Shown in pieces: positions 26,840-34,690 of a stretch of DNA of 64,000 bases (the stretch's first letter is position 1; each line of letters begins with the position of its first letter). Source of the stretch: Roseibium sp. MMSF_3412 (lineage in GTDB: Bacteria; Pseudomonadota; Alphaproteobacteria; Rhizobiales; Stappiaceae); the NCBI RefSeq assembly GCF_030733265.1, contig NZ_JASHJI010000004.1:1-64000 (forward strand), written 5' to 3'. Both the position numbers and the translations under genes were made by a program. Under the pieces are notes generated by a model, which was not told where the DNA came from, did no database searches, and was given only the letters and a program-made list of their open reading frames with translations.

Positions 26840-27694
26840 TCAACTTCTCCTGCGCTGTGCAAGGCGCTCCCGGTTGAGCGTATAGATGCCGGTGGCAACG
26901 ATGATGAGAGCGCCAAGCCAGGTCCAGCCATCCGGAAACTGTCCGAAGACGACGAAGCCGTAGAAGGTGCCCCAGATCAGCAGCGTATATTGCAGTGGGG
27001 CGACAACGACCGCCTGGGCGGCATCCAGTGCCAGAATGACAAGCGTTTCCCCAGCTGCGGCGAGAACCGCCATGGCGACAAGAAGGAGGATCTCTGTTGT
27101 TGACCCCGGTGTCTCCCAGACAAAGAGCATTGGTCCGGTCAACAAGATGCAGGATACGATCGCGGTATAGGCCACCGTTGTTCCGGCGCTGTCACCACCG
27201 GCGAGAATGCGCGACAGGATCTGGCGGAGCGCGAAGGCTCCGGCCGCAATCACCAGCAGGCCCGCCGCCGGATGCAAGGCGCCGAAGCCGGGACGGATCA
27301 CGATCAGCGTGCCGATGAACCCGATGATGACTGCAGTCCAGCGGCGGATGCCAACCGGTTCGCGCAGGATGAGCGCCCCCATCACCGTGACCATGAACGG
27401 CGCGACGAAGGTGATGGCGACCGCATCCGCCAGCGGAACGAACTTGACGCCGATGATAAAAAGCGTCGCGGAAACAGCGGCGAGCGCGCCGCGCCCGATC
27501 TGCAAGGCCGGATTGGCGGAAACGAGAACGGACCGGCCTTTCAGGCTAATGAGTACAACGACGCCGAGCAGCAGACCCAGCTGGCGGCACCAGACAATCT
27601 GGAAGGGATGGATCGTGTCGGTCAGGAATTTCGCCATGGTGTCGACGGCGGAAAACATGAACATGCCGAGCGCCATGAGCGCGATCCCGCGCAT
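26840..27694 (-). CDS. EamA-domain (DMT superfamily) transporter
   Basis: A 284-residue protein with about ten hydrophobic helices in two EamA repeats. The first starts at MRGIALMALGMFMFSAVDTMAK and the second near LHPAAGLLVIAAG. Pumps of this group move amino acids, nucleosides or other metabolites; the substrate is not readable. The open frame extends 120 codons upstream through sequence that opposes the GFA gene and lacks membrane character, so the start at 27694 is preferred despite a weak ribosome site. Confidence 0.82.
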   Translation of the reverse strand: MRGIALMALGMFMFSAVDTMAKFLTDTIHPFQIVWCRQLGLLLGVVVLISLKGRSVLVSANPALQIGRGALAAVSATLFIIGVKFVPLADAVAITFVAPFMVTVMGALILREPVGIRRWTAVIIGFIGTLIVIRPGFGALHPAAGLLVIAAGAFALRQILSRILAGGDSAGTTVAYTAIVSCILLTGPMLFVWETPGSTTEILLLVAMAVLAAAGETLVILALDAAQAVVVAPLQYTLLIWGTFYGFVVFGQFPDGWTWLGALIIVATGIYTLNRERLAQRRRS

Positions 27695-27854
27695 TGTGTT
27701 GAAATGCCCCGAGCTGGACGGATCTTGGTTGGGTGGGCTGACGATCTTGCATCTCCATTGACCGGTCCGATCAATGGGGCCGTGAGAAAGTGTTATCCGG
27801 CGAAGCGGCCCGCGTCCACGACAAGTTCGAAAAATCGCGGAACGCTGAGCTTCG

Positions 27855-28268
27855 TCATGTTTCCGGATGTCCTGGAAACTGACGTGCACTGTCGCAGATT
27901 TCGTACCAGGCCGGCTTTTCGGCAACGAATTCGTGAAAGGCGTTCCGGACCTGCGGGTCCTCGTCGAAACAATGCGCATTGACGGGAAAGGAGGCTTCAT
28001 CCGACAGGGGTTCGCCGAGCGCCGTCCCGCAAAGCCTGCAAAAGGAGCGAACATAAGTGTAGGGCGCTACGGGTTGGTAACACGCAATATCCGCTTCCCC
28101 GCTCACAAGTTCAAACTGCTCCCGCTTCACGAAGACAAAAGGGGTTGCACCCAGTTTCCGGCACCGGGAACAGTGGCAGGTTCCCATCATGCCCGGCTTG
28201 CCTTTCACGGTGAACCGCACGGCGCCGCAACAACAGCTGCCCGAAATCTTCCGGTCCGCATTCGCCAT
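27855..28268 (-). CDS. GFA-family (glutathione-dependent formaldehyde-activating enzyme-like) protein
   Basis: A 137-residue zinc protein with the GFA cysteine layout: SCCCGAVRF, GTCHCSRCRKLG, and SFCRLCGTAL. The three clusters hold two zinc sites in Gfa, which condenses formaldehyde with glutathione; many homologues have no proven activity. AAAGGAG stands six bases before the ATG. It is divergent from a WYL-type regulator, and a 14-bp perfect inverted repeat lies between the two starts. Confidence 0.88.
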   Translation of the reverse strand: MANADRKISGSCCCGAVRFTVKGKPGMMGTCHCSRCRKLGATPFVFVKREQFELVSGEADIACYQPVAPYTYVRSFCRLCGTALGEPLSDEASFPVNAHCFDEDPQVRNAFHEFVAEKPAWYEICDSARQFPGHPET

Positions 28269-28307
28269 TCGTATCTCCTTTCCTGTTCCGCGGATCTTGA
28301 TTTAGCA

Positions 28308-28341
28308 ACACCATGCTGACAGCGTAGTGTCAGCATGGTGT
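28308..28341. promoter_or_regulatory. Operator-like perfect inverted repeat between the GFA and WYL-regulator genes
   Basis: ACACCATGCTGACA (28308-28321) and TGTCAGCATGGTGT (28328-28341) are perfect inverted arms of 14 bp around a 6-bp centre. A further direct half-copy, GTGTCAGCAT, runs from 28338 to 28347. The position between two divergent starts, 23 bp before the regulator ATG, suggests autoregulation and control of the GFA gene by the WYL protein. Confidence 0.75.
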
Positions 28342-28363
28342 CAGCATTTAAAAGAGGCGTGAC

Positions 28364-29071
28364 ATGAGACGCGGCGACCGGCTGTTCGAAGTGATCGAGA
28401 TCCTGCGACGGGCACGCAGACCCGTCCCGGCCTCGGCGATCGCGGCGGAACTGGAAGTGTGCAAACGAACGGTCTACCGGGACGTGGCCGCACTGATGGC
28501 GCAAGGGGTTCCGATCCGCGGTGAGGCCGGGGTCGGATATGTGCTGGAAGCGGGATTTCACATGCCGCCCCTGATGCTCACGGCAGACGAAATCGAAGCG
28601 GCTGTTCTCGGAGCCCAATGGGTGCAGACCCGCGGCGAACCGGACATGCGGCGCGCGGCGGCAAGTCTTGTCGCCAAGATCGAGGCGATCGCGCCGGAGG
28701 ACCTGCACAGCTTCTTCGCGCAGCCGGTGACCGGCGTTGCCCCTGTAGACACGCCGCAGGAGGTGCTTTCCTCCTCCGACATCCGTGCCGCGATCCGGCG
28801 GCAGAAGAAGATCCGGCTGGAATACCGGGACGACAGGGGAAGCATGACGGAGCGGATTGTCTGGCCCGTTCTGCTCGGATACAGGGATCAGGGCAGGATC
28901 CTGGCTGCGTGGTGCGAACTGCGAAGCGGGTTCCGGTACTTCCGTACGGAGCGGATCACGTATGCGCAGATATTGGAAGACCGCGTCCCCAAACGCCTGC
29001 CTCAGCTCCGCGCCGACTGGGACCGCGCCATGGCGGCGGAGCGTGAGCGATATGCCAGATCCGGCCCATAG
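28364..29071 (+). CDS. YafY-type HTH/WYL-domain transcriptional regulator
   Basis: A 235-residue protein with an N-terminal DeoR-like winged helix (about 1-58, RRGDRLFEVIEILRRARRPV, then CKRTVYRDVAALMAQGVPI) and a C-terminal WYL domain (about 140-210) in which the family Trp-Tyr-Leu segment is replaced by AAWCELRSGFRYFRTERI. YafY regulators usually repress small detoxification-type genes next to them. The strong palindrome upstream is its likely binding site and the GFA gene its likely target. Confidence 0.88.
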   Translation: MRRGDRLFEVIEILRRARRPVPASAIAAELEVCKRTVYRDVAALMAQGVPIRGEAGVGYVLEAGFHMPPLMLTADEIEAAVLGAQWVQTRGEPDMRRAAASLVAKIEAIAPEDLHSFFAQPVTGVAPVDTPQEVLSSSDIRAAIRRQKKIRLEYRDDRGSMTERIVWPVLLGYRDQGRILAAWCELRSGFRYFRTERITYAQILEDRVPKRLPQLRADWDRAMAAERERYARSGP

Positions 29072-29237
29072 TCAGCGCTTGTTTTTCGACGGTCTCTGAA
29101 AATGTCTTCCTTTACTTCTGTCTGGAGTTTGCCCATTTCGTCAGCCAATCATCGCGTTACTGCAGTTTTCAATTGTGATCTTCAATTCGGAAACCTATAG
29201 CTGAACCACTCCAATTCGTCTTTGCACAGGATGTGAC

Positions 29238-29981
29238 ATGTTCGGCTTATTCTCCAGCAAGAAAAACATCGTCGAAGCCGAACAGGAGCAGTGGCTCCTG
29301 ACTCAATCAGCATGGCTGGATGCTCACGTTGGCTTCCCGAACACGCCAGTCCCGCTCGTAACACCGACAGACGGGTTCTTTACGCGCCCCCCATCCGATG
29401 GTCATAAGCGCGCTCAGCATGTCTTTCATGAAGTAAAGCAACTGATGGGAATGCAGGACTGGGACTGCATATTGCGCGAGCAGGAAGAAGACATAGACCC
29501 GCACGTGGATGAATTGCTCGTGGTGCAGAATTTTCCGCAGTCACCACTCGGTACATTTCGCGTTGAGAGTGCTGAAGAATTCAGAATCGTCATTACATAC
29601 AATCCAGCCAACCTTTCAAATACGCATGCGCTGATTGCAACCTTCGCCCATGAGCTCAGCCACTATCTACTGGCATGTTGTGACGCGGAACGGACCTGCG
29701 ACATCGCGGAAGAAGAATTCCTGACCGATCTGCTGGCGATCAAGTGCGGATTCGGGTTGTTCCTGGCCAACGCAAAATTCAACTTCAACCAATTCAACGA
29801 CGGCTTGACGCAGGGATGGCGTTCGTCGTCATCGGGCTATTTGACGGAACACGAGATCATTTTCGCGCTGATGGTGTTTCTGCATCAAAACGGTCATGAC
29901 GTCGAAGGGGCCAAGCCCTATCTCAAATCGCATCTTTATTCATTGCTGAAATCCGCCGACAGGGGCTATCGACGTAAGTGA
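29238..29981 (+). CDS. Hypothetical protein with HExxH zinc-metallopeptidase motif
   Basis: A 247-residue soluble protein of no family I can name. ATFAHELSHYLL (about 133-144) is a textbook HExxH helix, and 15-30 residues later EEEFLTDLLAIKCGFG offers a Glu or Asp third ligand, a gluzincin-like layout. No signal peptide: the N-terminus MFGLFSSKKNIVEAEQEQW is charged. Aromatic and Gln/Asn-rich composition and somewhat lower GC than neighbours hint at recent acquisition. It stands alone between the WYL regulator and a hemerythrin gene. Function: possible cytoplasmic peptidase; inference only. Confidence 0.65.
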   Translation: MFGLFSSKKNIVEAEQEQWLLTQSAWLDAHVGFPNTPVPLVTPTDGFFTRPPSDGHKRAQHVFHEVKQLMGMQDWDCILREQEEDIDPHVDELLVVQNFPQSPLGTFRVESAEEFRIVITYNPANLSNTHALIATFAHELSHYLLACCDAERTCDIAEEEFLTDLLAIKCGFGLFLANAKFNFNQFNDGLTQGWRSSSSGYLTEHEIIFALMVFLHQNGHDVEGAKPYLKSHLYSLLKSADRGYRRK

Positions 29982-30015
29982 TGTGCCCCGCCGGTCAGGG
30001 CGAGGCACTTATGGG

Positions 30016-30582
30016 CTATCCCCGCAATCGATGATGCAGGATGATCGGAACGGCGAGTTCTTCCTCGTCGGCAAGGTGCCGTTCAAGGAAAGCTTCGATT
30101 GTTCCGGCGAGACCGTGCAGACGGCCTGCCTCTTCCCGCGCCTGGGGCTCGTCGAGATGGATCAGCTTGATCGACCGGTTGGCGGTCTCGGTAAACCGGT
30201 CCAGTACGCGGTCCAGCTCCTGGTGATCCTTTTCCAAAATCTCCAGTCCGGCATCAAAGCGCGGGTCGGCTGCCGACAACTCCGGGAAGTAACTTTTGTC
30301 TTCCCAGTTGTGATGTCCGTGGAGATTGGCCACCAGCGCATTTCCGTAATAGGACAGCCGCCCCGCGAAATCGTCCGGCTCCCTGGACTTGTCCAGGTAG
30401 AGTTCGGTTTCGGAGCGCACGAGTTCGCCGAGCCGGCGGAACATCTGATGCGCGCCGAGCCAGTGTTTCGTTTTTTCCTTGAAGCCCGGATGCGCGTCCC
30501 AGCTGTCCCGGGGGTAGTCGTCCAGCAGGATGCGCATGGTTGCGGGCATGTCTTGTGTGCGGATGTCGAATGCGTGTGTCAT
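30016..30582 (-). CDS. Hemerythrin HHE domain protein
   Basis: A 188-residue helical protein with His/Glu residues suited to a diiron site: WLGAHQMFRRL, NLHGHHNWEDKSYFPEL, EKDHQELDRVL, and ERHLADEEELAVPIILHH. Such proteins bind oxygen or NO or sense iron and redox state. The ATG at 30582 (MTHAFDIR) lies six bases after AAAGGAG, while the ATG two codons earlier directly abuts that ribosome site, so 30582 is chosen. It stands alone on the minus strand, convergent with the metallopeptidase-like gene. Confidence 0.85.
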   Translation of the reverse strand: MTHAFDIRTQDMPATMRILLDDYPRDSWDAHPGFKEKTKHWLGAHQMFRRLGELVRSETELYLDKSREPDDFAGRLSYYGNALVANLHGHHNWEDKSYFPELSAADPRFDAGLEILEKDHQELDRVLDRFTETANRSIKLIHLDEPQAREEAGRLHGLAGTIEAFLERHLADEEELAVPIILHHRLRG

Positions 30583-30698
30583 CGCCATCTCCTTTCGTGC
30601 CCTATATCGGAGCGACGTCAGGCAAGTTCCATATCCACACCTGCATTGCCGTTATGCATCAACTGGTTAGCAATAGGCCGCCTGCCAAAAGGCAGCTC

Positions 30699-31625
30699 TT
30701 ATTCCCCTGCCATCGGCCTGACCGATGCAACATCCCGTACCTTTGGCCGGCGCTTTTTCGTCACGAGGAAAATCGCGATCATGATGACCCCGAGAGCCGC
30801 GACCTGATGGAGGGCGAGGGATACGGCAAGCACTGTCGCGCCGATAAGTGCGCCTCCAACCGGCACGGCGAAATTGACCTGCGACATCCTCGTGGCCCCA
30901 AGTCTTGGAACAAGCTGGAAGTAGATCAGTGTCGCCAGGGCGGTGGAGAAAAGTCCCAGATAAACAACAATACCGAGCGAGGCTGCGCTTGTGTCAATGG
31001 CACCAGCCGAGCCGGACAGGGCCGCCATCAGCGTCATCGCCATGGCCGCGAAGATCGTTGATCCGGCCGCCATTTCAAGCGGTGGCCGTTTGACAAAACG
31101 CCTGACATAGATCGTCGTGACGCCGTAGCACAGGGCCGCAGCCAGTATCGACAATTGCGCCGTCAGATCACCGCCCAGGTCCTTCAGGGCTTCCGGCCCG
31201 ACGAGCAGCGTCACCCCGGCGATACCGAAAACCAGGCCAAGCACAATCCGCGGCGTGAGATACTCATCGGAAAAGACAAAGGACGCCATGAAGACGGTCG
31301 TCACGGGAGCGATGCCCATCAATATGGACGCCAGGGCGCTGTCGACCGTCTGTTCACCGTAGGATATCAGCAGGAACGGGATCGCACTGCCGAGCAATCC
31401 GCTGACCGCGTAGTGTTTCCAGTCCCCCAGGCGGCCGGACAGGGTCATCCGGCGCAACTTCAGAACGGCAAACAGGGCCAGTGCACCGATCACAAGTCTT
31501 CCGGCAACCAGAACAACCGGATCGAGCGTCTGAACGCCGACCTTGATGGCGGTGTAGGAGGTGCTCCACAGCAAGGCGAGGACCAGCCACAGGGCAATAT
31601 CGGCGGGACTTGCTGCATCTTTCAT
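30699..31625 (-). CDS. EamA-domain (DMT superfamily) transporter under HxlR control
   Basis: A 308-residue protein with about ten membrane helices in two EamA repeats. GAGGA is nine bases before the ATG at 31625; the ATG three codons earlier touches that site and is less likely. It is divergent from an HxlR regulator with two tandem palindromic operator-like sites in the 74-bp gap. That layout suggests inducible export of a small toxic or signalling metabolite. Substrate unknown. Confidence 0.85.
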   Translation of the reverse strand: MKDAASPADIALWLVLALLWSTSYTAIKVGVQTLDPVVLVAGRLVIGALALFAVLKLRRMTLSGRLGDWKHYAVSGLLGSAIPFLLISYGEQTVDSALASILMGIAPVTTVFMASFVFSDEYLTPRIVLGLVFGIAGVTLLVGPEALKDLGGDLTAQLSILAAALCYGVTTIYVRRFVKRPPLEMAAGSTIFAAMAMTLMAALSGSAGAIDTSAASLGIVVYLGLFSTALATLIYFQLVPRLGATRMSQVNFAVPVGGALIGATVLAVSLALHQVAALGVIMIAIFLVTKKRRPKVRDVASVRPMAGE

Positions 31626-31640
31626 ATCGACCATTCCTCT

Positions 31641-31681
31641 GCTACGATATTAGTAGCATACATTGCTACGTTTTTAGTAGC
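31641..31681. promoter_or_regulatory. Two tandem palindromic HxlR operator-like sites
   Basis: GCTACGATATTAGTAGC (31641-31657) and GCTACGTTTTTAGTAGC (31665-31681) share GCTAC/GTAGC arms and are spaced 24 bp apart centre to centre. They fill the gap between the divergent EamA and HxlR genes. HxlR-type regulators bind such short inverted repeats, often two per promoter. Confidence 0.75.
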
Positions 31682-31699
31682 AAGTGAAATGGAGACCGC

Positions 31700-32047
31700 A
31701 TGACGGAAAAAAGGGCGACACCGAAACTGCCAAAACCGGGCGTGCCGGTGCGCGGGTCAAAGTCCGGACAGCCCATCATGGTGCTTTTCGACCTGATCGG
31801 CCGCCGCTGGTCGATGGGTGTTTTGTGGAACCTAAGCGACGGGAACCGGACATTCCGCGACCTTCAGGAAAGATGCGGATCGGCATCGCCCAGTGTGCTC
31901 AACACACGTTTGAAGGAATTGCGCGCCGCCGGGCTTATCTATAATGCCGACAACGGCTACGCCCTTACCGAAGATGGGCGGCAACTTTTCGACAGGCTCG
32001 AACCGCTTGGCGACTGGGCCATGGACTGGGTGGAAAAGCTGCGCTGA
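31700..32047 (+). CDS. HxlR-family transcriptional regulator
   Basis: A 115-residue winged-helix protein with the HxlR pattern: DLIGRRWSMGVLWNLSDGNRTFRDL, then SPSVLNTRLKELRAAGLI as recognition helix, and the wing and C-terminal dimer helix PLGDWAMDWVEKL. It lacks the conserved redox Cys near the N-terminus seen in HypR/YodB-type members. Likely autoregulated and repressing the divergent EamA exporter through the tandem sites upstream. A terminator hairpin overlaps its stop codon. Confidence 0.9.
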   Translation: MTEKRATPKLPKPGVPVRGSKSGQPIMVLFDLIGRRWSMGVLWNLSDGNRTFRDLQERCGSASPSVLNTRLKELRAAGLIYNADNGYALTEDGRQLFDRLEPLGDWAMDWVEKLR

Positions 32048-32059
32048 CAAAAGCGCAGC
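32038..32059 (+). terminator. Terminator-like hairpin at the end of the hxlR-type gene
   Basis: GCTGCGCT (32038-32045) and AGCGCAGC (32052-32059) form a perfect 8-bp stem around GACAAA, followed by CCCTTTG on the plus strand and preceded by A-rich sequence useful for the opposite direction. It overlaps the stop codon and could serve both convergent genes. Confidence 0.5.
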
Positions 32060-32081
32060 CCTTTGAGCAGACACCAGCCGC

Positions 32082-32801
32082 CTACAGGAAATCGACCTTG
32101 CCCGTCGCGATGTCGTAGACGGCGGGCACAGAGACAAGCTTTCCGGCTTCCTTCAGTTCGGAAAGAACCGGTCCGGATCGCGACGCCTTGTCCGCGTTCA
32201 ACCGGGCATTCTGTTCGATGGCCGCTGACAGAAGGTCGGCCGGCTTTTCAGGTATGACGTCATAAACAGCCGGTCGGATCGCCTCGACCAGACTGGGCAG
32301 ATGCCCAGGCGGCAAGGTCCTGTCTTCGATGGACTGGATCGTCGCGTCCACAGCGCCGCATGCCGTGTGACCGAGGACAACAATGACCTGAACCCCCAGC
32401 GCAGCGGCTCCGAACTCCAGGCTTGCAAGCCCGTCTTCGTTGATGAAGTTGCCCGCAACGCGGACCACAAAAATGTCGCCAAGGCCCTGGTCGAAGATGA
32501 TCTCGGGCGCGACCCGGGAATCGGAACAGGCAACCACAGCGGCAAAGGGTTTCTGCCTGGCGGCGCGCTTGGCCCTGTCCACGGAATGATCCGTGTTGAT
32601 CGGTGTATTGGCAACATAGCGGGCGTTGCCTTCCTTCAGAAGTCTTAGCGCTTCTCCGGGCGAGGCAGGCCGCGCGGTATCGGCGGAACCGGACGCGGTC
32701 TGTGCAAGCGCTGCCGAAGACAGCGCCAGGCCCGCACCAGCCAGACCGCCGCCGATAAGGTGACGGCGGCTTAAGCTGCTGATTTCCCGGCTCTCTTTCA
32801 T
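32082..32801 (-). CDS. Tat-exported beta-class carbonic anhydrase
   Basis: A 239-residue precursor. The N-terminus SLSRRHLIGGGLAGAG followed by a hydrophobic run and ALAQ is a twin-arginine signal. The mature domain holds the beta-carbonic anhydrase zinc ligands Cys92 (ACSDSRVAPE, with the Asp94-Arg96 dyad), His145 and Cys148 (GHTACGA). It interconverts CO2 and bicarbonate, here in the periplasm. The ATG at 32801 follows GGGAG by six bases; an in-frame TTG two codons earlier is not needed. Most beta enzymes are cytoplasmic, so the Tat export is notable. Confidence 0.9.
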   Translation of the reverse strand: MKESREISSLSRRHLIGGGLAGAGLALSSAALAQTASGSADTARPASPGEALRLLKEGNARYVANTPINTDHSVDRAKRAARQKPFAAVVACSDSRVAPEIIFDQGLGDIFVVRVAGNFINEDGLASLEFGAAALGVQVIVVLGHTACGAVDATIQSIEDRTLPPGHLPSLVEAIRPAVYDVIPEKPADLLSAAIEQNARLNADKASRSGPVLSELKEAGKLVSVPAVYDIATGKVDFL

Positions 32802-32965
32802 GCTCAACTCCCTTCGTCATCAAACCAATTTCTTAAAAGTACTCTTCAGATCCACTTCTGATGTTGTGTTGCCGCTGCCCGCAAGCAAATGAATTCCCGG
32901 TAACACTCTTCTCTCAGGCCGTTCATGCCAACACCGGCACGCTTGAAGCCACTTGACCTTTCGCT

Positions 32966-33865
32966 TCAGATCTCCCTGGTCAAATCGGCGATTTGACCGC
33001 GAAACCAGATGTGCGAAGGATCGTTCTGCCGGCGGGGGTGCCAAAGCATGTCGACCTTGAAGCCGTTTACGTCGAACGGCAGATCCCGGCAGGCAACGCT
33101 GTCGCGATAAAGAACCGCAAGCCTGCGGGGTACCACGCACAGAGCATCAGAACCGGCAACCAGACCTGGCGCAAGCAGGAAGCTGGGCAAAGAAACCGCG
33201 ACATGACGCTTCATCCCGAGATCGGCGAGCGCCCGATCCGTGGCACCAATGAAACCACCGCCTTCAGGTGATATCAGGATGTGTCGCTGTGCGCAGAAGG
33301 CCTCCAGCGTCAGCTCCGCGTCCTCAAGCGGATGACCCCGGCGCATGATCACGCAGAAGCTCTCCGTCATCGCCGACCGGCTCATCGCATCGGCGATCTC
33401 CATTCCCGTGACCAGCGCCAGATCGGCAACCTCCCCTTCCAGGGTCTCCCACATTGACCTCGGCTCAAAGGGCAAAAAGGCGAGGCGTGCGCCCGGAGCA
33501 GCAGCCCTTGTCTGCTCGTCCAACCGTGTTGCAAGGACCAGATGCACATAATCGGTCGCAATCACTTTGAAGGTCTTCCGCGTTTGTGCGGGATCAAAGG
33601 CCTCGTTTTCGCGAACAAGCGCATCAAGGTTCTGCAGGTGACGGCGCAGATCGGCTTGAAGCGCCCGGGCGCGGCTGGTCGCGACCAGCCTGCGGCCGGA
33701 CGCGATCAGAAGCGGATCATTGAAAAGGTTTCGCAACCGCTTGAGCTGCGCCGACATGGCCGGCTGGCTGATCCCGAGCAGATTGGCCGCTCTTGAGACG
33801 CTTTCATGCTCCAGAAGCGCATCCAGCGCGACCAGCAGCCCGAGATCTCCCTGCTTTATATCCAT
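32966..33865 (-). CDS. LysR-family transcriptional regulator
   Basis: A 299-residue LysR protein: HTH at about 8-65 (SVSRAANLLGISQPAMSAQLKRLRNLF), then a NodD/SyrM-like effector domain beginning KTFKVIATDYVHLVLA. It is divergent from an NADP-binding oxidoreductase gene, its likely target, with an AT-rich 88-bp gap containing LysR-style T-N11-A candidates. Effector unknown. Confidence 0.88.
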   Translation of the reverse strand: MDIKQGDLGLLVALDALLEHESVSRAANLLGISQPAMSAQLKRLRNLFNDPLLIASGRRLVATSRARALQADLRRHLQNLDALVRENEAFDPAQTRKTFKVIATDYVHLVLATRLDEQTRAAAPGARLAFLPFEPRSMWETLEGEVADLALVTGMEIADAMSRSAMTESFCVIMRRGHPLEDAELTLEAFCAQRHILISPEGGGFIGATDRALADLGMKRHVAVSLPSFLLAPGLVAGSDALCVVPRRLAVLYRDSVACRDLPFDVNGFKVDMLWHPRRQNDPSHIWFRGQIADLTREI

Positions 33866-33953
33866 TCAAATTATACGATCCATATGAAATTGAAATTTTA
33901 ATTATGACTAGCGAAGCGCCAAATACAAGCCATCACGAACAAAGGACACGGTC

Positions 33954-34598
33954 ATGAAAATCGGCATCATCGGATCAGGCGGCATGGCAAAAGCGCTTGC
34001 CGGCAAGTGGGCAGGCAAGCATGAGGTCATGCTCTCCGGCAGAAACCGGGAAAAGGCAAACGCGGTCGCGGCGGAAGTCGGCGCAGGCGCCGGGTCAGCG
34101 CAAGAAGCGGCAGCCTTCGGCGACGTCGTGGTTCTCGCCACCCGCTGGGAAGACACGTTCAGCGGTATTGACAGCGCGGGCGGCCCAACGGCGTTCGCGG
34201 GCAAGGTCGTCATCGACATCAACAACCCCGTCAGTATCGAGACGTTCCTCACGACACGCGACGATGGCCGGTCGCTGACCGAGGCCATTGCGGCGCATCT
34301 TCCAGGTGCACATGTCGGCAAGGCCTTCAACATGGCGCAGGTCGCGGTCTGGGAAGACAGTGACATGACATATGACGGACGCCAGATGGTCACGCTCTAT
34401 ACGGCGGACGCGGAAGCGGACGAGGTGATCGCCCAGCTGATCCGGGATGTCGGTGCCGATCCGTTGCGTCTTGGCGGCAATGAACAGGCCTATCAGCTTG
34501 AAGCCGCGGCGGCGATCGTCATCAAGTTCCTGTTTGCCGGCCGCGATCCACAAACGATCTTCAACTTCATCCAGCCCGAAATCAGGGCCGTTCGCTAG
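33954..34598 (+). CDS. F420-dependent-type NADP oxidoreductase (NADPH-binding)
   Basis: A 214-residue protein with the N-terminal dinucleotide motif GIIGSGGMAKALAGKWA and the AAAFGDVVVLATRW, VVIDINNPVS and HVGKAFNM landmarks of the F420H2:NADP oxidoreductase-like family. In bacteria without F420, members are generic NADPH-binding reductases; the substrate is unknown. It is divergent from a LysR regulator. Its TAG stop lies inside the CTAGGGTCAGGACCC repeat end, so the native C-terminus may have been altered by insertion there. Confidence 0.8.
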   Translation: MKIGIIGSGGMAKALAGKWAGKHEVMLSGRNREKANAVAAEVGAGAGSAQEAAAFGDVVVLATRWEDTFSGIDSAGGPTAFAGKVVIDINNPVSIETFLTTRDDGRSLTEAIAAHLPGAHVGKAFNMAQVAVWEDSDMTYDGRQMVTLYTADAEADEVIAQLIRDVGADPLRLGGNEQAYQLEAAAAIVIKFLFAGRDPQTIFNFIQPEIRAVR

Positions 34599-34628
34599 GG
34601 TCAGGACCCGTTAATTCGGATGAATTGG
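34595..34628 (+). repeat. Degenerate repeat end overlapping the stop of the NADP oxidoreductase gene
   Basis: CTAGGGTCAGGACCC followed by GTTAATTCGGATGAATTGG. It shares the layout and the GGACCC-TTAAT core with the left end of the MITE at 16889. The TAG at 34596-34598 is the stop codon of the preceding gene. No matching right end was found nearby. Confidence 0.5.
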
Positions 34629-34690
34629 TAGAGATGAATTTGTTCGGACACGGCGCGGATCGGAGCAAACGGCTTCGTGCCGCGTGTCCC

